From positions 1 to 5,231 of the forward strand of contig JAUWXV010000255.1 in NCBI GenBank assembly GCA_030616165.1: a stretch of 5,231 nt of DNA, written 5' to 3'. Position 1 is the stretch's first letter; each line of letters begins with the position of its first letter. The stretch is from a bacterium (lineage in GTDB: Bacteria > SM23-31 > JAUVVT01). The notes below the pieces were generated by a model. That model was given only the letters and a program-made list of their open reading frames with translations. It did not search any database and was not told the DNA's origin. The position numbers and the translations under genes were made by a program. Shown in pieces: positions 1-5,157 of the stretch.

Positions 1-1535
1 CTTATATTTCTATCGCCAAGGATAAAGATTTAAAAAATGGTAGAAAAATTATTGAAAAAATAAATTCCGGTTTTTTTAAATTTATAGTATTAAAAAATAT
101 TAAAATATTAGAAAAATTGAAATCTTTTCCATCTGAAAATATTAAGTACATAACATTAGGAATTGAAAGTGTCGATTTTAAAAATGGCCTTCTATATATA
201 AAGGATTTAATAAATTATTCTGGTAAGATTCCAATTGTTATTCTTATTTCCAATCCTTCTCCGGAAATAAGAGAAAATATAATCAAAACTCTTAATCTAA
301 AACGGGTGAAGGTTTTTGTCAGAGGCTTTGATAGACCAAACCTTTGTCATATGGTCATTAAAGGTGAAGATAAACTGGAAAAGATTATCGATGTAATAAA
401 TAAGGTCAGCGGGTCGGGATTGATTTTCGTGGATTCAAAACAAGATGCTTACCAGATACGTGATTTCCTGAAAGAAGAAAATATATCTTCAGAAATATAT
501 GCTGATGACGCTGAAAATTTAAAGAAAATTGCTGGAAATTTTCATAAAGGAAAGACCAAAGTTCTGATAACCAATCGAGAATTTTATAATAATATCAAAA
601 AGACAGATATAAGGTATGTGATACATTATTCTCTTCCTTTTTCCTTGACTGAATACTATTTTGAGTCGGGGATCGCAGGATTGGATGGGAAAAAAAGCTA
701 TTGCATTTTACTCTATCATCCAAGAGACAGGTATAAATGTGAAGAGAAGATAAGAGAAAAATTCCCTGAAGAATATTCTGAAGAAAGAAATCTTGCTTTT
801 TCTATGCTTGAAGTATTGGAAGACTATATATTTTCAAACGCCTGCAGAAAGAGTTATATCCTTTCATACTTCGGAGACGAGGAGGTAAAGGAAAGATGTG
901 GAATTTGTGATGTTTGTGTTGGGTATAAAAGGGAATTAATGTTAAAGAAATATGACATAAATCTAATAAAGATAATCCTTAAATGTATAACAGAATTGAG
1001 GGAGAAATTTGGAATAAATACGGTTGTTGATGTGCTGCGGGGAAAAATGGGGGAAAAAATCCAGCAGTTTAATCTCAACAGAGCTTCCACATTCGGCATG
1101 CTTAAGGAACTCGACAGAAAGATAATAAAGGAAAATATCAACAGCCTCATCCTTGACAGATATATTTCCGTCAGGAGAGGAGTATATCCAACGCTTGAAT
1201 TGACACACTGGGGGAAAAACGTAATAAAGGAAGAAGAAATATTTGAGATAAAACTTCCGAAATTTATCGACCGAAAAGTTGATAAACCATTCGACCCGGT
1301 TCTATTTGAACAACTGAGGTTAGTCAGAAGAAAAGTCGCCAAAAGGTTAGACCTTCCAACATTTCAAATATTTCTTGATAGAGTATTACAGGAGTTGGCT
1401 ACATACCTTCCGGAGACAGAAGAAGAGATGGAAAAATTAAAGGGCGTCGGAAAAACAAGGATGGAACTTTACGGAAAAAAATTTATTAATGCAATAAAAG
1501 AGTATAAAAAGAAAAAGGAGATGTTGGAAAAATAA
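1..1535 (+). CDS. recQ: RecQ-family protein with degenerate helicase motifs, 5'-partial
   Basis: The reading frame is open back to the window edge (first full codon at 3), so the gene starts outside; the TTG at 117 is internal. 510 residues are visible; about 90-100, including Walker A, are missing. Against RecQ from memory, residues 20-280 follow the two RecA-like lobes (FDRPN at nt 327-341 is kept). However, DEAH reads IESV (nt 162-173), motif III ALTATA is ILISNP, motif IV YHAGL is YADDA, motif V AFGMGID is EFYNNIK, and motif VI ETGRAGRDG is ESGIAGLDG (nt 663-689), losing both arginines. All four zinc cysteines remain (nt 843, 897, 906, 915; CGICDVC). The RQC winged helix (about nt 950-1240; FGINTVVDVLRG) and HRDC domain (about nt 1290-1520; LKGVGKTRMELYG) are well conserved. 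The family unwinds DNA 3'-5' in recombination and fork repair. This copy probably binds DNA but cannot hydrolyse ATP. RecQ membership is near certain; inactivity is strongly inferred. The gene symbol denotes the family. Confidence 0.93.
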   Translation, partial: YISIAKDKDLKNGRKIIEKINSGFFKFIVLKNIKILEKLKSFPSENIKYITLGIESVDFKNGLLYIKDLINYSGKIPIVILISNPSPEIRENIIKTLNLKRVKVFVRGFDRPNLCHMVIKGEDKLEKIIDVINKVSGSGLIFVDSKQDAYQIRDFLKEENISSEIYADDAENLKKIAGNFHKGKTKVLITNREFYNNIKKTDIRYVIHYSLPFSLTEYYFESGIAGLDGKKSYCILLYHPRDRYKCEEKIREKFPEEYSEERNLAFSMLEVLEDYIFSNACRKSYILSYFGDEEVKERCGICDVCVGYKRELMLKKYDINLIKIILKCITELREKFGINTVVDVLRGKMGEKIQQFNLNRASTFGMLKELDRKIIKENINSLILDRYISVRRGVYPTLELTHWGKNVIKEEEIFEIKLPKFIDRKVDKPFDPVLFEQLRLVRRKVAKRLDLPTFQIFLDRVLQELATYLPETEEEMEKLKGVGKTRMELYGKKFINAIKEYKKKKEMLEK

Positions 1536-1563
1536 TTTCCAAAAGTATTCCTTAAGTTAGGTT

Positions 1564-1608
1564 ATACCAGATTTGTTGTATTTGTTTTTCGGTTAACTTT
1601 TCCTTCTT
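1564..1608 (-). repeat. Direct repeat copy 1 (downstream copy)
   Basis: This is a 45-base unit matched by 2574-2618 at 37 of 45 positions, including the block ACAAATACAACAAAT. On the minus strand it reads KKEKLTEKQIQQIWY in a frame that overlaps the end of the 149-aa gene and is open from 1620 to a TAA at 1554-1552. It looks like the start of another gene that was cut short, not a regulatory site. A chance origin is unlikely for the core, although the flanks are AT-rich. Confidence 0.6.
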
Positions 1609-2042
1609 CTTAACGAATCTTCAATAGATATTAAAAAAGGTATTACTTCAGGTGCTTCACCTCCTTTTATGAATATGCCCCTTTCTATAGCATTATTAAA
1701 TGTCTCTTCATAGTTCTCTGGATATTTTCCATATAACCTAAACTTGGCTATCATATAAATTCTAATGCTGTCTGTGATAATTCTCTTTAATTCTGGATAG
1801 GTCGCACCTAAATTTTTTATCTCATCAATTATCAATTCTCTATTTTCATTAAACACTCGCAGGCTCTCTTCTGTATGGCTGCCAAATATTTCATTCGCTG
1901 AAGCCTCAGCGAGTTCACCGTTGTGTTCTTTATTATTTACTTGATATTTTATTTTAAAACTCTCTTCGAATGTTTCGTACAATAATAATTTTACAGTATC
2001 TACACCGGAAAGTGCTTTTTCTGCTAACTTTTTTTCCGCCAT
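1593..2042 (-). CDS. Hypothetical protein, 149 aa, soluble and mostly helical
   Basis: I do not recognise this protein. It starts at ATG 2042, with GGGAG about 12 bases upstream (AGGCAGGGAG), and ends at TAA 1595-1593. It has no signal peptide or membrane segment, and no cysteines. The sequence is rich in Glu, Lys and Asn and looks helical throughout. An N-terminal stretch (about residues 1-40, MAEKKLAEKALSGVDTVKLL) leads into a middle section with SANEIFGSHTEESLRVF near residues 49-65 and a C-terminal section ending in a basic RRRKS. It is the last gene of the leftward cluster and is convergent with recQ across 57 bases. An 89-base spacer separates it from the preceding gene, so co-transcription is plausible but not shown. 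Its 3' end overlaps one copy of a direct repeat that encodes LTEKQIQQIWY in another frame. Coding character is supported by length, RBS and normal composition; the function is unknown. Confidence 0.8.
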   Translation of the reverse strand: MAEKKLAEKALSGVDTVKLLLYETFEESFKIKYQVNNKEHNGELAEASANEIFGSHTEESLRVFNENRELIIDEIKNLGATYPELKRIITDSIRIYMIAKFRLYGKYPENYEETFNNAIERGIFIKGGEAPEVIPFLISIEDSLRRRKS

Positions 2043-2131
2043 TTTTATTTTTTACTCCCTGCCTTCATTCTTCTTTTTTATTTCCAAATGTCCTTTCCAT
2101 TGATTGACTTATTTCTTCAAATTATTTTATG

Positions 2132-2554
2132 TCAATTAATAACTCCCGACGAAGTCCGAACGGTTGAACCTTTTACATCCTCAAACACTCCAATATAATA
2201 ACCTTCTTTTTTATCGTCCTTGCTCAATAATCCAAGATATTTATCAAAAATTTTTTTATGTGGGTCTTGAATTTCTGGATTGTTTAATATTTCATAGTCT
2301 TTATTATCAAGTATGATTTTTTTCAATCCTTTTAATTCCTTCATATCCATAACATAATAAATCTTAACAGACTTACATTTATCCTTCATCTTAATTTCTT
2401 TAAACGTTTGAGCAAGGAATTTATCAATTTTATCTACAACTGTTTTTACAAATTCTGAATCTTCACCTTTAATAATTTCTTTTATTTCTTCTTCAGAAAA
2501 CAATATTCTAAATAATCCTAAATAGTTTTTTATTTGTTCTTCGTTCACGTTCAT
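2132..2554 (-). CDS. Hypothetical protein, 140 aa, charged and soluble
   Basis: I do not recognise this protein. ATG 2554 is the first usual start in its frame; upstream the frame runs only 22 codons, to a TGA, without ATG, GTG or TTG. The RBS is weak (a purine run AAGAGAGAAG ending 7 bases before ATG). It ends at TGA 2134-2132. The first 55 residues (EEQIKNYLGL, SEEEIKEIIKG) look like paired amphipathic helices. The middle has a beta-like KSVKIYYVMDM, followed by a Lys/Asp-rich region. The C-terminus GYYIGVFEDVKGSTVRTSSG has a strand-turn look. There is one cysteine, no membrane segment and no signal peptide. It lies 70 bases after the membrane-protein gene on the same strand, and that spacer carries a copy of the 45-bp direct repeat. 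It may belong with its two neighbours, all three being orphan proteins, but no role can be assigned from sequence. Confidence 0.78.
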   Translation of the reverse strand: MNVNEEQIKNYLGLFRILFSEEEIKEIIKGEDSEFVKTVVDKIDKFLAQTFKEIKMKDKCKSVKIYYVMDMKELKGLKKIILDNKDYEILNNPEIQDPHKKIFDKYLGLLSKDDKKEGYYIGVFEDVKGSTVRTSSGVIN

Positions 2555-2573
2555 ATCAAATTCTTCTCTCTTA

Positions 2574-2618
2574 ATACCATATTTGTTGTATTTGTTATTC
2601 AGTGAGATTTTTCTTTTT
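2574..2618 (-). repeat. Direct repeat copy 2 (upstream copy)
   Basis: This copy lies between the membrane-protein gene and the 140-aa gene. It follows an ATG at 2621 directly and reads MKKKNLTE, then TAA, then QIQQIWY, then TAA. It is therefore the same peptide as copy 1 but broken by stops. GGAGG lies too far upstream (about 16 bases) for a good RBS. It is best read as a relic of a duplicated gene start, or a very short leader frame of 8 codons. Confidence 0.6.
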
Positions 2619-2624
2619 CATTTT

Positions 2625-3098
2625 TTATTTCGCATCTCCTCCCAATGTCTTTTTTCCTTTATATCGAGAAAAAACAATATAAATTATCTCTGAAAACAAA
2701 TAGACTAACAATAAAAATTCCCCGATGTAAGATTCAATTTTAAGTAATGACGTAGCTTTTATAAATAATATTGATTGAGAAATAAGAGAAATAAGATAAA
2801 TCCAAACTGCGGCTATTAGCCCACAAATTCCTAATAATCCTATAAATAAAGTTTTGGGAAATTTTAAATTTTCTAATTTATTTTTTGTCTCAATATACAA
2901 TGCTTTTTGAGGAATGAAATCCGGAATATTATCAACTGACCCGTAAAAATGCGTTGAGTCCAGTTTGGATAATTCCATTTTCATTTCTAATACTTTATTT
3001 TCAAGATTATTTTTTTGATGAATAAACGATGAAACTCTAAAAAACAAAAATGCAGACGATATAATTACGAGCGTGATTAAAAGCCAATTATAATCCAT
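2625..3098 (-). CDS. Predicted membrane protein, 157 aa, three transmembrane segments
   Basis: It starts at ATG 3098 and has the strongest Shine-Dalgarno in the window (GAGGAGGAG, about 6 bases upstream), which fixes the start. An N-terminal hydrophobic anchor (residues 5-20, WLLITLVIISSAFLFF) is followed by a short coiled-coil-like segment (about 28-47, NNLENKVLEMKMELSKL) and a soluble linker with DNIPDFIPQKALYIETKNKL near 56-75. Two more membrane helices follow (82-106 and about 125-143), then a basic tail RYKGKK. The layout suggests an inner-membrane protein with a loop of about 60 residues. I do not recognise the family. Its position ahead of two soluble orphan genes suggests they might work at the membrane, but that is inference. 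The GAGGAGGAG of its RBS also forms the end (EEE, stop) of a decayed frame just upstream. Confidence 0.82.
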   Translation of the reverse strand: MDYNWLLITLVIISSAFLFFRVSSFIHQKNNLENKVLEMKMELSKLDSTHFYGSVDNIPDFIPQKALYIETKNKLENLKFPKTLFIGLLGICGLIAAVWIYLISLISQSILFIKATSLLKIESYIGEFLLLVYLFSEIIYIVFSRYKGKKTLGGDAK

Positions 3099-3101
3099 TT
3101 T

Positions 3102-3232
3102 TTACTCCTCCTCATACAAATCATCCGTTACTTCTAAATGATAATCCGCTTTATTTTTTAAAATTTTTCCCTGATTTTAATTTTATCTATAAGACTTTGG
3201 TAAATTAGTACAATATTACCACTCCATCTAAG
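3102..3232 (-). pseudogene. Possible decayed reading frame upstream of the membrane-protein gene
   Basis: Two short frames join into something that reads like a protein C-terminus. One (3232-3161) gives NIVLIYQSLIDKIKIREKF and stops at TAA 3160-3158. The overlapping next frame (from 3176) gives KNKADYHLEVTDDLYEEE and stops at TAA 3104-3102. The switch would fall in the A/T homopolymers at about 3154-3168, where single-base indels are common. Neither frame has an ATG, GTG or TTG start, and the 5' side is cut off by stops next to a palindromic repeat (3247-3316). I read this as the tail of a gene truncated by the repeat and frameshifted, or as a sequencing slip in a small gene. Chance composition is a real alternative in such AT-rich DNA. 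Confidence 0.3.
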
Positions 3233-3246
3233 TTACTAACATAGTC

Positions 3247-3316
3247 GTCATGCTGAATTTATTTCAGCATCTAAATAATAAATAAACAATATATTCTGAA
3301 ATAAGTTCAGAACGAC
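3247..3316. repeat. Palindromic MITE-like repeat made of two hairpins in inverted orientation
   Basis: Two 26-base arms (3247-3272 and 3291-3316) are inverted copies of each other (21 of 26 match), separated by an 18-base AT spacer. Each arm is itself a perfect 7-bp hairpin with a 5-base loop: TGCTGAA/TTCAGCA at 3251-3269 and TTCTGAA/TTCAGAA at 3294-3312. The outer ends are GTCATG and ACGAC. This architecture is typical of small non-autonomous dispersed elements. It lies just downstream of the HEPN gene on its strand and may end that transcript as RNA hairpins, though no T-run follows. Confidence 0.7.
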
Positions 3317-3329
3317 AGTTAACCGTTGT

Positions 3330-3911
3330 TTATTCATCATTTAACATAGTCCCTGACATTGTAGATATGCCAGAATGAAATAGTGTATCTTCATCGTAAC
3401 CTGCTTTCTTATGTAGTTTAGTAATCATTTTTTTAACATCTGTTTTAGCCCTCTCAGCATTCTCTAAAGTGCAATATTTTTCCCATTTAGTTTTTGGTAG
3501 TTCTTCTCGATAAATATCAAATTCATTGATTTTAATTTTCGTTTCAGTTAGAAACTCTGATTTTCCATGAGCGATGCTATTCCTGAAATTAAATAGATTT
3601 TTTATAGTCTGAAAAGGTCTTCTTGATTTATCAATTTTTAAACCTATATTATTTTCTATAACAATAAGTTTTTCTAACCAATGAAGTTTTTCAAGATCAT
3701 GCCAATCTTTTTTAAATCGTTTATCTCCTAAATGGTTTAAGTATGCTTCAAACGTAAAAGCAGAGAATAGAAGGCTTGCCATGTATTCATAAAAAACTCT
3801 TTTTTTGAGTTGTTTTTTAGACTTATCTCTTAAAATGGAAGATGCACAGTAAAGTTCTTGATACATTTTTACTGGCCTTTCCTTCTTTATCCTTATTTTC
3901 CTTTTATTCAT
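3330..3911 (-). CDS. HEPN-domain protein, putative RNase, 193 aa
   Basis: I chose ATG 3911 because AAGGTG lies 8 bases upstream; an in-frame GTG at 3920 would overlap that RBS. It ends at TAA 3332-3330. The central region is a HEPN-like helical bundle. A first helix (about residues 42-62, SLLFSAFTFEAYLNHLG) has the aromatic and glutamate pattern of HEPN families. It is followed by the signature NFRNSIAHGKSE, with RNSIAH at 110-115 matching the Rx4H/RNxxxH catalytic motif of HEPN ribonucleases. The first 40 residues and the tail (after about 150) are basic. There are no membrane segments. HEPN proteins often act as metal-independent RNases in toxin-antitoxin, abortive infection or CRISPR effectors, though some are only RNA-binding or scaffold modules. 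No nucleotidyltransferase (MNT) antitoxin lies beside it. A macro domain gene lies two genes upstream. The motif makes the domain call good; the actual activity is not shown. Confidence 0.75.
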   Translation of the reverse strand: MNKRKIRIKKERPVKMYQELYCASSILRDKSKKQLKKRVFYEYMASLLFSAFTFEAYLNHLGDKRFKKDWHDLEKLHWLEKLIVIENNIGLKIDKSRRPFQTIKNLFNFRNSIAHGKSEFLTETKIKINEFDIYREELPKTKWEKYCTLENAERAKTDVKKMITKLHKKAGYDEDTLFHSGISTMSGTMLNDE

Positions 3912-3919
3912 AAAATACA

Positions 3920-3923
3920 CCTT
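3920..3923 (-). promoter_or_regulatory. Shine-Dalgarno AAGG deciding the HEPN gene start
   Basis: AAGG followed by 8 bases and then ATG 3911. It favours the ATG over the upstream GTG at 3920, which overlaps this site and has no RBS of its own. Confidence 0.55.
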
Positions 3924-3930
3924 AAAATTT

Positions 3931-3944
3931 AATTATACATAATT
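3931..3944 (-). promoter_or_regulatory. Candidate -10 box and palindrome upstream of the HEPN gene
   Basis: The 14-base sequence AATTATACATAATT is a perfect inverted repeat (6-bp arms, 2-base centre). On the minus strand it contains TATAAT (3937-3932). A start about 7 bases downstream would give a leader of about 14 bases that still includes the AAGG site. The -35 (TTTAAT at 17 bases) is weak. If used, it would give the HEPN gene its own promoter with an operator-like palindrome over the -10. Such AT-rich palindromes arise often by chance. Confidence 0.28.
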
Positions 3945-3983
3945 CTGAATTGGAATTAAAATAATTTTAAATAAAATTTAACT

Positions 3984-4175
3984 TCACTCAGTCTCAAAGA
4001 ATCTGTCTGGTGAGCCTGTGGGAGATATTTTTACTTCGACCTTTTTAGCACATTTGGGGCACCATCCCACAAAAGCGGTGCGCTCTTTGTTTATGTAAAT
4101 CCTGCTGTAAATCTTACAGCACTTAAATAAAATCCCGATAAACTCCTTTTTTCTTGAATTTTTGTCGCTTTGCAT
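3984..4175 (-). CDS. Small zinc-ribbon-like protein, 63 aa
   Basis: I chose ATG 4175 because its Shine-Dalgarno GAGGA overlaps the TGA stop of the macro gene (4185-4183) and sits about 5 bases upstream. This is a classic translational coupling arrangement. A TTG at 4211 would add 12 residues but has no RBS and overlaps macro coding. The protein has a Cys-Cys pair (C19, C20, FKCCKIYSRIY) and a CPKC knuckle (C39, C42, GWCPKC), which together could bind one zinc ion. The section ends with SPTGSPDRFFETE. It resembles small conserved CC...CPxC proteins that I recall as genomic neighbours in uncultured bacteria, but I cannot name a family. Coupling to the macro gene suggests the two are made in step and may act together, perhaps with the ribbon as an RNA- or protein-binding adaptor; that is inference. 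A 72-base spacer separates it from the HEPN gene start. Confidence 0.8.
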   Translation of the reverse strand: MQSDKNSRKKEFIGILFKCCKIYSRIYINKERTAFVGWCPKCAKKVEVKISPTGSPDRFFETE

Positions 4176-4185
4176 TAATTCCTCA
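4176..4185 (-). promoter_or_regulatory. Shine-Dalgarno overlapping the macro stop codon (translational coupling)
   Basis: TGAGGA: the macro stop codon TGA forms part of the RBS for the zinc-ribbon gene, whose ATG follows 7 bases after the stop. This decides the start at 4175. Confidence 0.65.
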
Positions 4186-4719
4186 TTTATTAGCACTGAA
4201 CATAGTTTCAAGTTCGCCCTTGAAAGCTTCTAATGTGCCGGTGTCATAAAGAACAAACACTATATTTCTTAAGTTTTTTGCCTCTTGAAGAAAATCAACC
4301 GCCTCTTTCAGCACAATATTAGCACATTTCTGGGAAGAGAATCCTCCCACTCCTGTACCTATAGCAGGAAATGCAATCGATGAGAGCCCTTTTTCTTCCG
4401 CCAATTTGAGGCTGTTGTATGTTGAGTTTTTAATTTTTGTCTGGTCGGTCTTGAGGTCCTGTCCCATTCCTGCCGCATGAATGACATATCTCGCTTTTAA
4501 ATCTCCTCCAGTTGTAATTACCGCTTTGCCAACTTCTACTGGTCCCTGTGAAACTGCTTCCTTCTCGATTATACCTCCACCTTTCCTTTTTATGGCTCCT
4601 GCAACTCCTCCTCCCATCCAGAGATGATTGTTGGCTGCGTTTACTATTGCATCGGTTTCCTGTTCCGTTATATCTCCCTGAATTACAGCAATCTCTCCAT
4701 TTCCAATTATTATTTTCAT
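4183..4719 (-). CDS. Macro domain protein (ADP-ribose binding/hydrolysing), 178 aa
   Basis: It is a single macro domain of usual full length, starting at ATG 4719 with AGGA 7 bases upstream. Family landmarks are all present in order: QGDIT (residues 14-18), the adenine/ribose loop IVNAANNHLWMGGGVAGAI (25-43), VGKAVITTGG (63-72), RYVIHAAG (77-84), and the phosphate-binding loop FPAIGTGVGGFS (117-128). Macro domains bind ADP-ribose and many remove it from proteins, nucleic acids or O-acetyl-ADP-ribose. Here the loop reads GGGVAG. MacroD-type hydrolases usually have GGGVDG with a catalytic aspartate, so this one is closer to the archaeal Af1521 type and may mainly bind, or hydrolyse by another route. 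It is the first gene of the leftward cluster and is coupled to the zinc-ribbon gene by a stop/RBS overlap. It is cytoplasmic, with no signal peptide. The domain call is near certain; the substrate is unknown. Confidence 0.95.
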   Translation of the reverse strand: MKIIIGNGEIAVIQGDITEQETDAIVNAANNHLWMGGGVAGAIKRKGGGIIEKEAVSQGPVEVGKAVITTGGDLKARYVIHAAGMGQDLKTDQTKIKNSTYNSLKLAEEKGLSSIAFPAIGTGVGGFSSQKCANIVLKEAVDFLQEAKNLRNIVFVLYDTGTLEAFKGELETMFSANK

Positions 4720-4794
4720 ACTTTTATCCTAATTTTTATACCTTTTCTGTTAAATTTTACAACAAAAAAAGAGAAAAATATAAACATAATAATA
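4720..4794. other. Leader region of the macro gene, no further gene seen
   Basis: It contains AGGA (4730-4727) as the macro RBS. TATAAA (4740-4735) and TTGTAA (4762-4757) are spaced 16 bases apart on the minus strand, but a start from them would remove the RBS, so I do not call a promoter. No ORF of note lies on either strand except shadows of the macro gene. Confidence 0.4.
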
Positions 4795-4999
4795 AATCCT
4801 AAACTCTAATATCTAAATAAATCCAAAATTCAAATTTCAATTATTATATACATATTCTAACTTTTCTATTGTGAATTAAATCTCTTTTGTAAATATAAAA
4901 GTTCTATCTTTCTAATTACGTTGTTTTGAATTTAGGATTTTGTCCGTTTGCCTGCCTGTCGGCAGACAGGAATTTGTTTAGAATTTAGTATTTAGTATT
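4795..4999. repeat. Imperfect long inverted repeat with internal GC-rich hairpin (MITE-like)
   Basis: The left arm (4795-4824, AATCCTAAACTCTAATATCT...) matches the reverse complement of the right arm (4969-4999) at about 22 of 28 aligned bases. The right arm has short tandem units (GAATTTAG, TATTTAG, TATTTAG). Inside, near the right arm, sits a hairpin: CCTGCCTG, TCGG loop, CAGACAGG (4951-4970, 7 of 8 pairs), a GC island in otherwise AT-rich DNA. No ORF lies within. It looks like a dispersed intergenic element. Confidence 0.55.
4951..4970. repeat. GC-rich stem-loop CCTGCCTG...CAGACAGG
   Basis: An 8-base stem with one mismatch closes a TCGG tetraloop. It is strongly GC-rich against its surroundings and has no T-run on either side, so it is not a standard terminator. 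From memory, similar CCTGCCTG hairpins recur between genes in several uncultured bacterial lineages. Confidence 0.6.
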
Positions 5000-5157
5000 A
5001 TCAACATTTTCTGTAAAAAAGTTTCGCAAAAAACTTACATTTTTAATTTAATAATTTTTAATAGATAATCCAAAATTTTATTTTAAATAAATTACAGGAC
5101 TATGGAAAATTCTGAAAGTTAAAATTTTTTATTTAGTCAATAATATATTCAATTGTT
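5000..5157. other. AT-rich intergenic stretch without recognised features
   Basis: I see no ORF, RNA gene or convincing promoter here. A weak AAGTTT/AAACTT pairing near 5020-5037 has no support as a terminator. Confidence 0.4.

Noticed and set aside
117-119. TTG as the start of the RecQ-like gene
   Set aside because: The frame stays open to the left edge, and the upstream codons align with RecQ sequence around motif Ib, so this is an internal leucine.
854-1342. Antisense open frames within recQ
   Set aside because: They are shadows of a clearly conserved coding region, with low-complexity Ser/Phe/Ile content and no RBS.
1536-1592. Bidirectional terminator between the convergent genes
   Set aside because: No GC-containing stem with a flanking T-run is visible in these 57 bases.
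2043-2110. Short frame ISQSMERTFGNKKEE before the 149-aa gene
   Set aside because: It has only 11 codons after its ATG and no RBS; it is too short to support without homologues.
2130-2135. Perfect TTGACA on the minus strand upstream of the 149-aa gene
   Set aside because: No acceptable -10 lies 15-19 bases downstream, and the site overlaps the stop of the previous gene.
4176-4211. TTG at 4211 as the start of the zinc-ribbon gene
   Set aside because: It has no RBS and lies within macro coding. The ATG at 4175 has a good RBS overlapping the macro stop.
4735-4762. TTGTAA-16-TATAAA as the macro gene promoter
   Set aside because: The predicted transcript start would fall inside or after the AGGA ribosome site, leaving it without an RBS.
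4548-4809. Plus-strand open frames over the macro gene start
   Set aside because: They are antisense to conserved macro motifs; the translations are Leu/Ser/Tyr-rich and unlike real proteins.
4940-5000. CRISPR-like repeats from the recurring ATTTAG units
   Set aside because: The units are 7-8 bases with no regular spacers; they are simple microrepeats in one arm of an inverted repeat.
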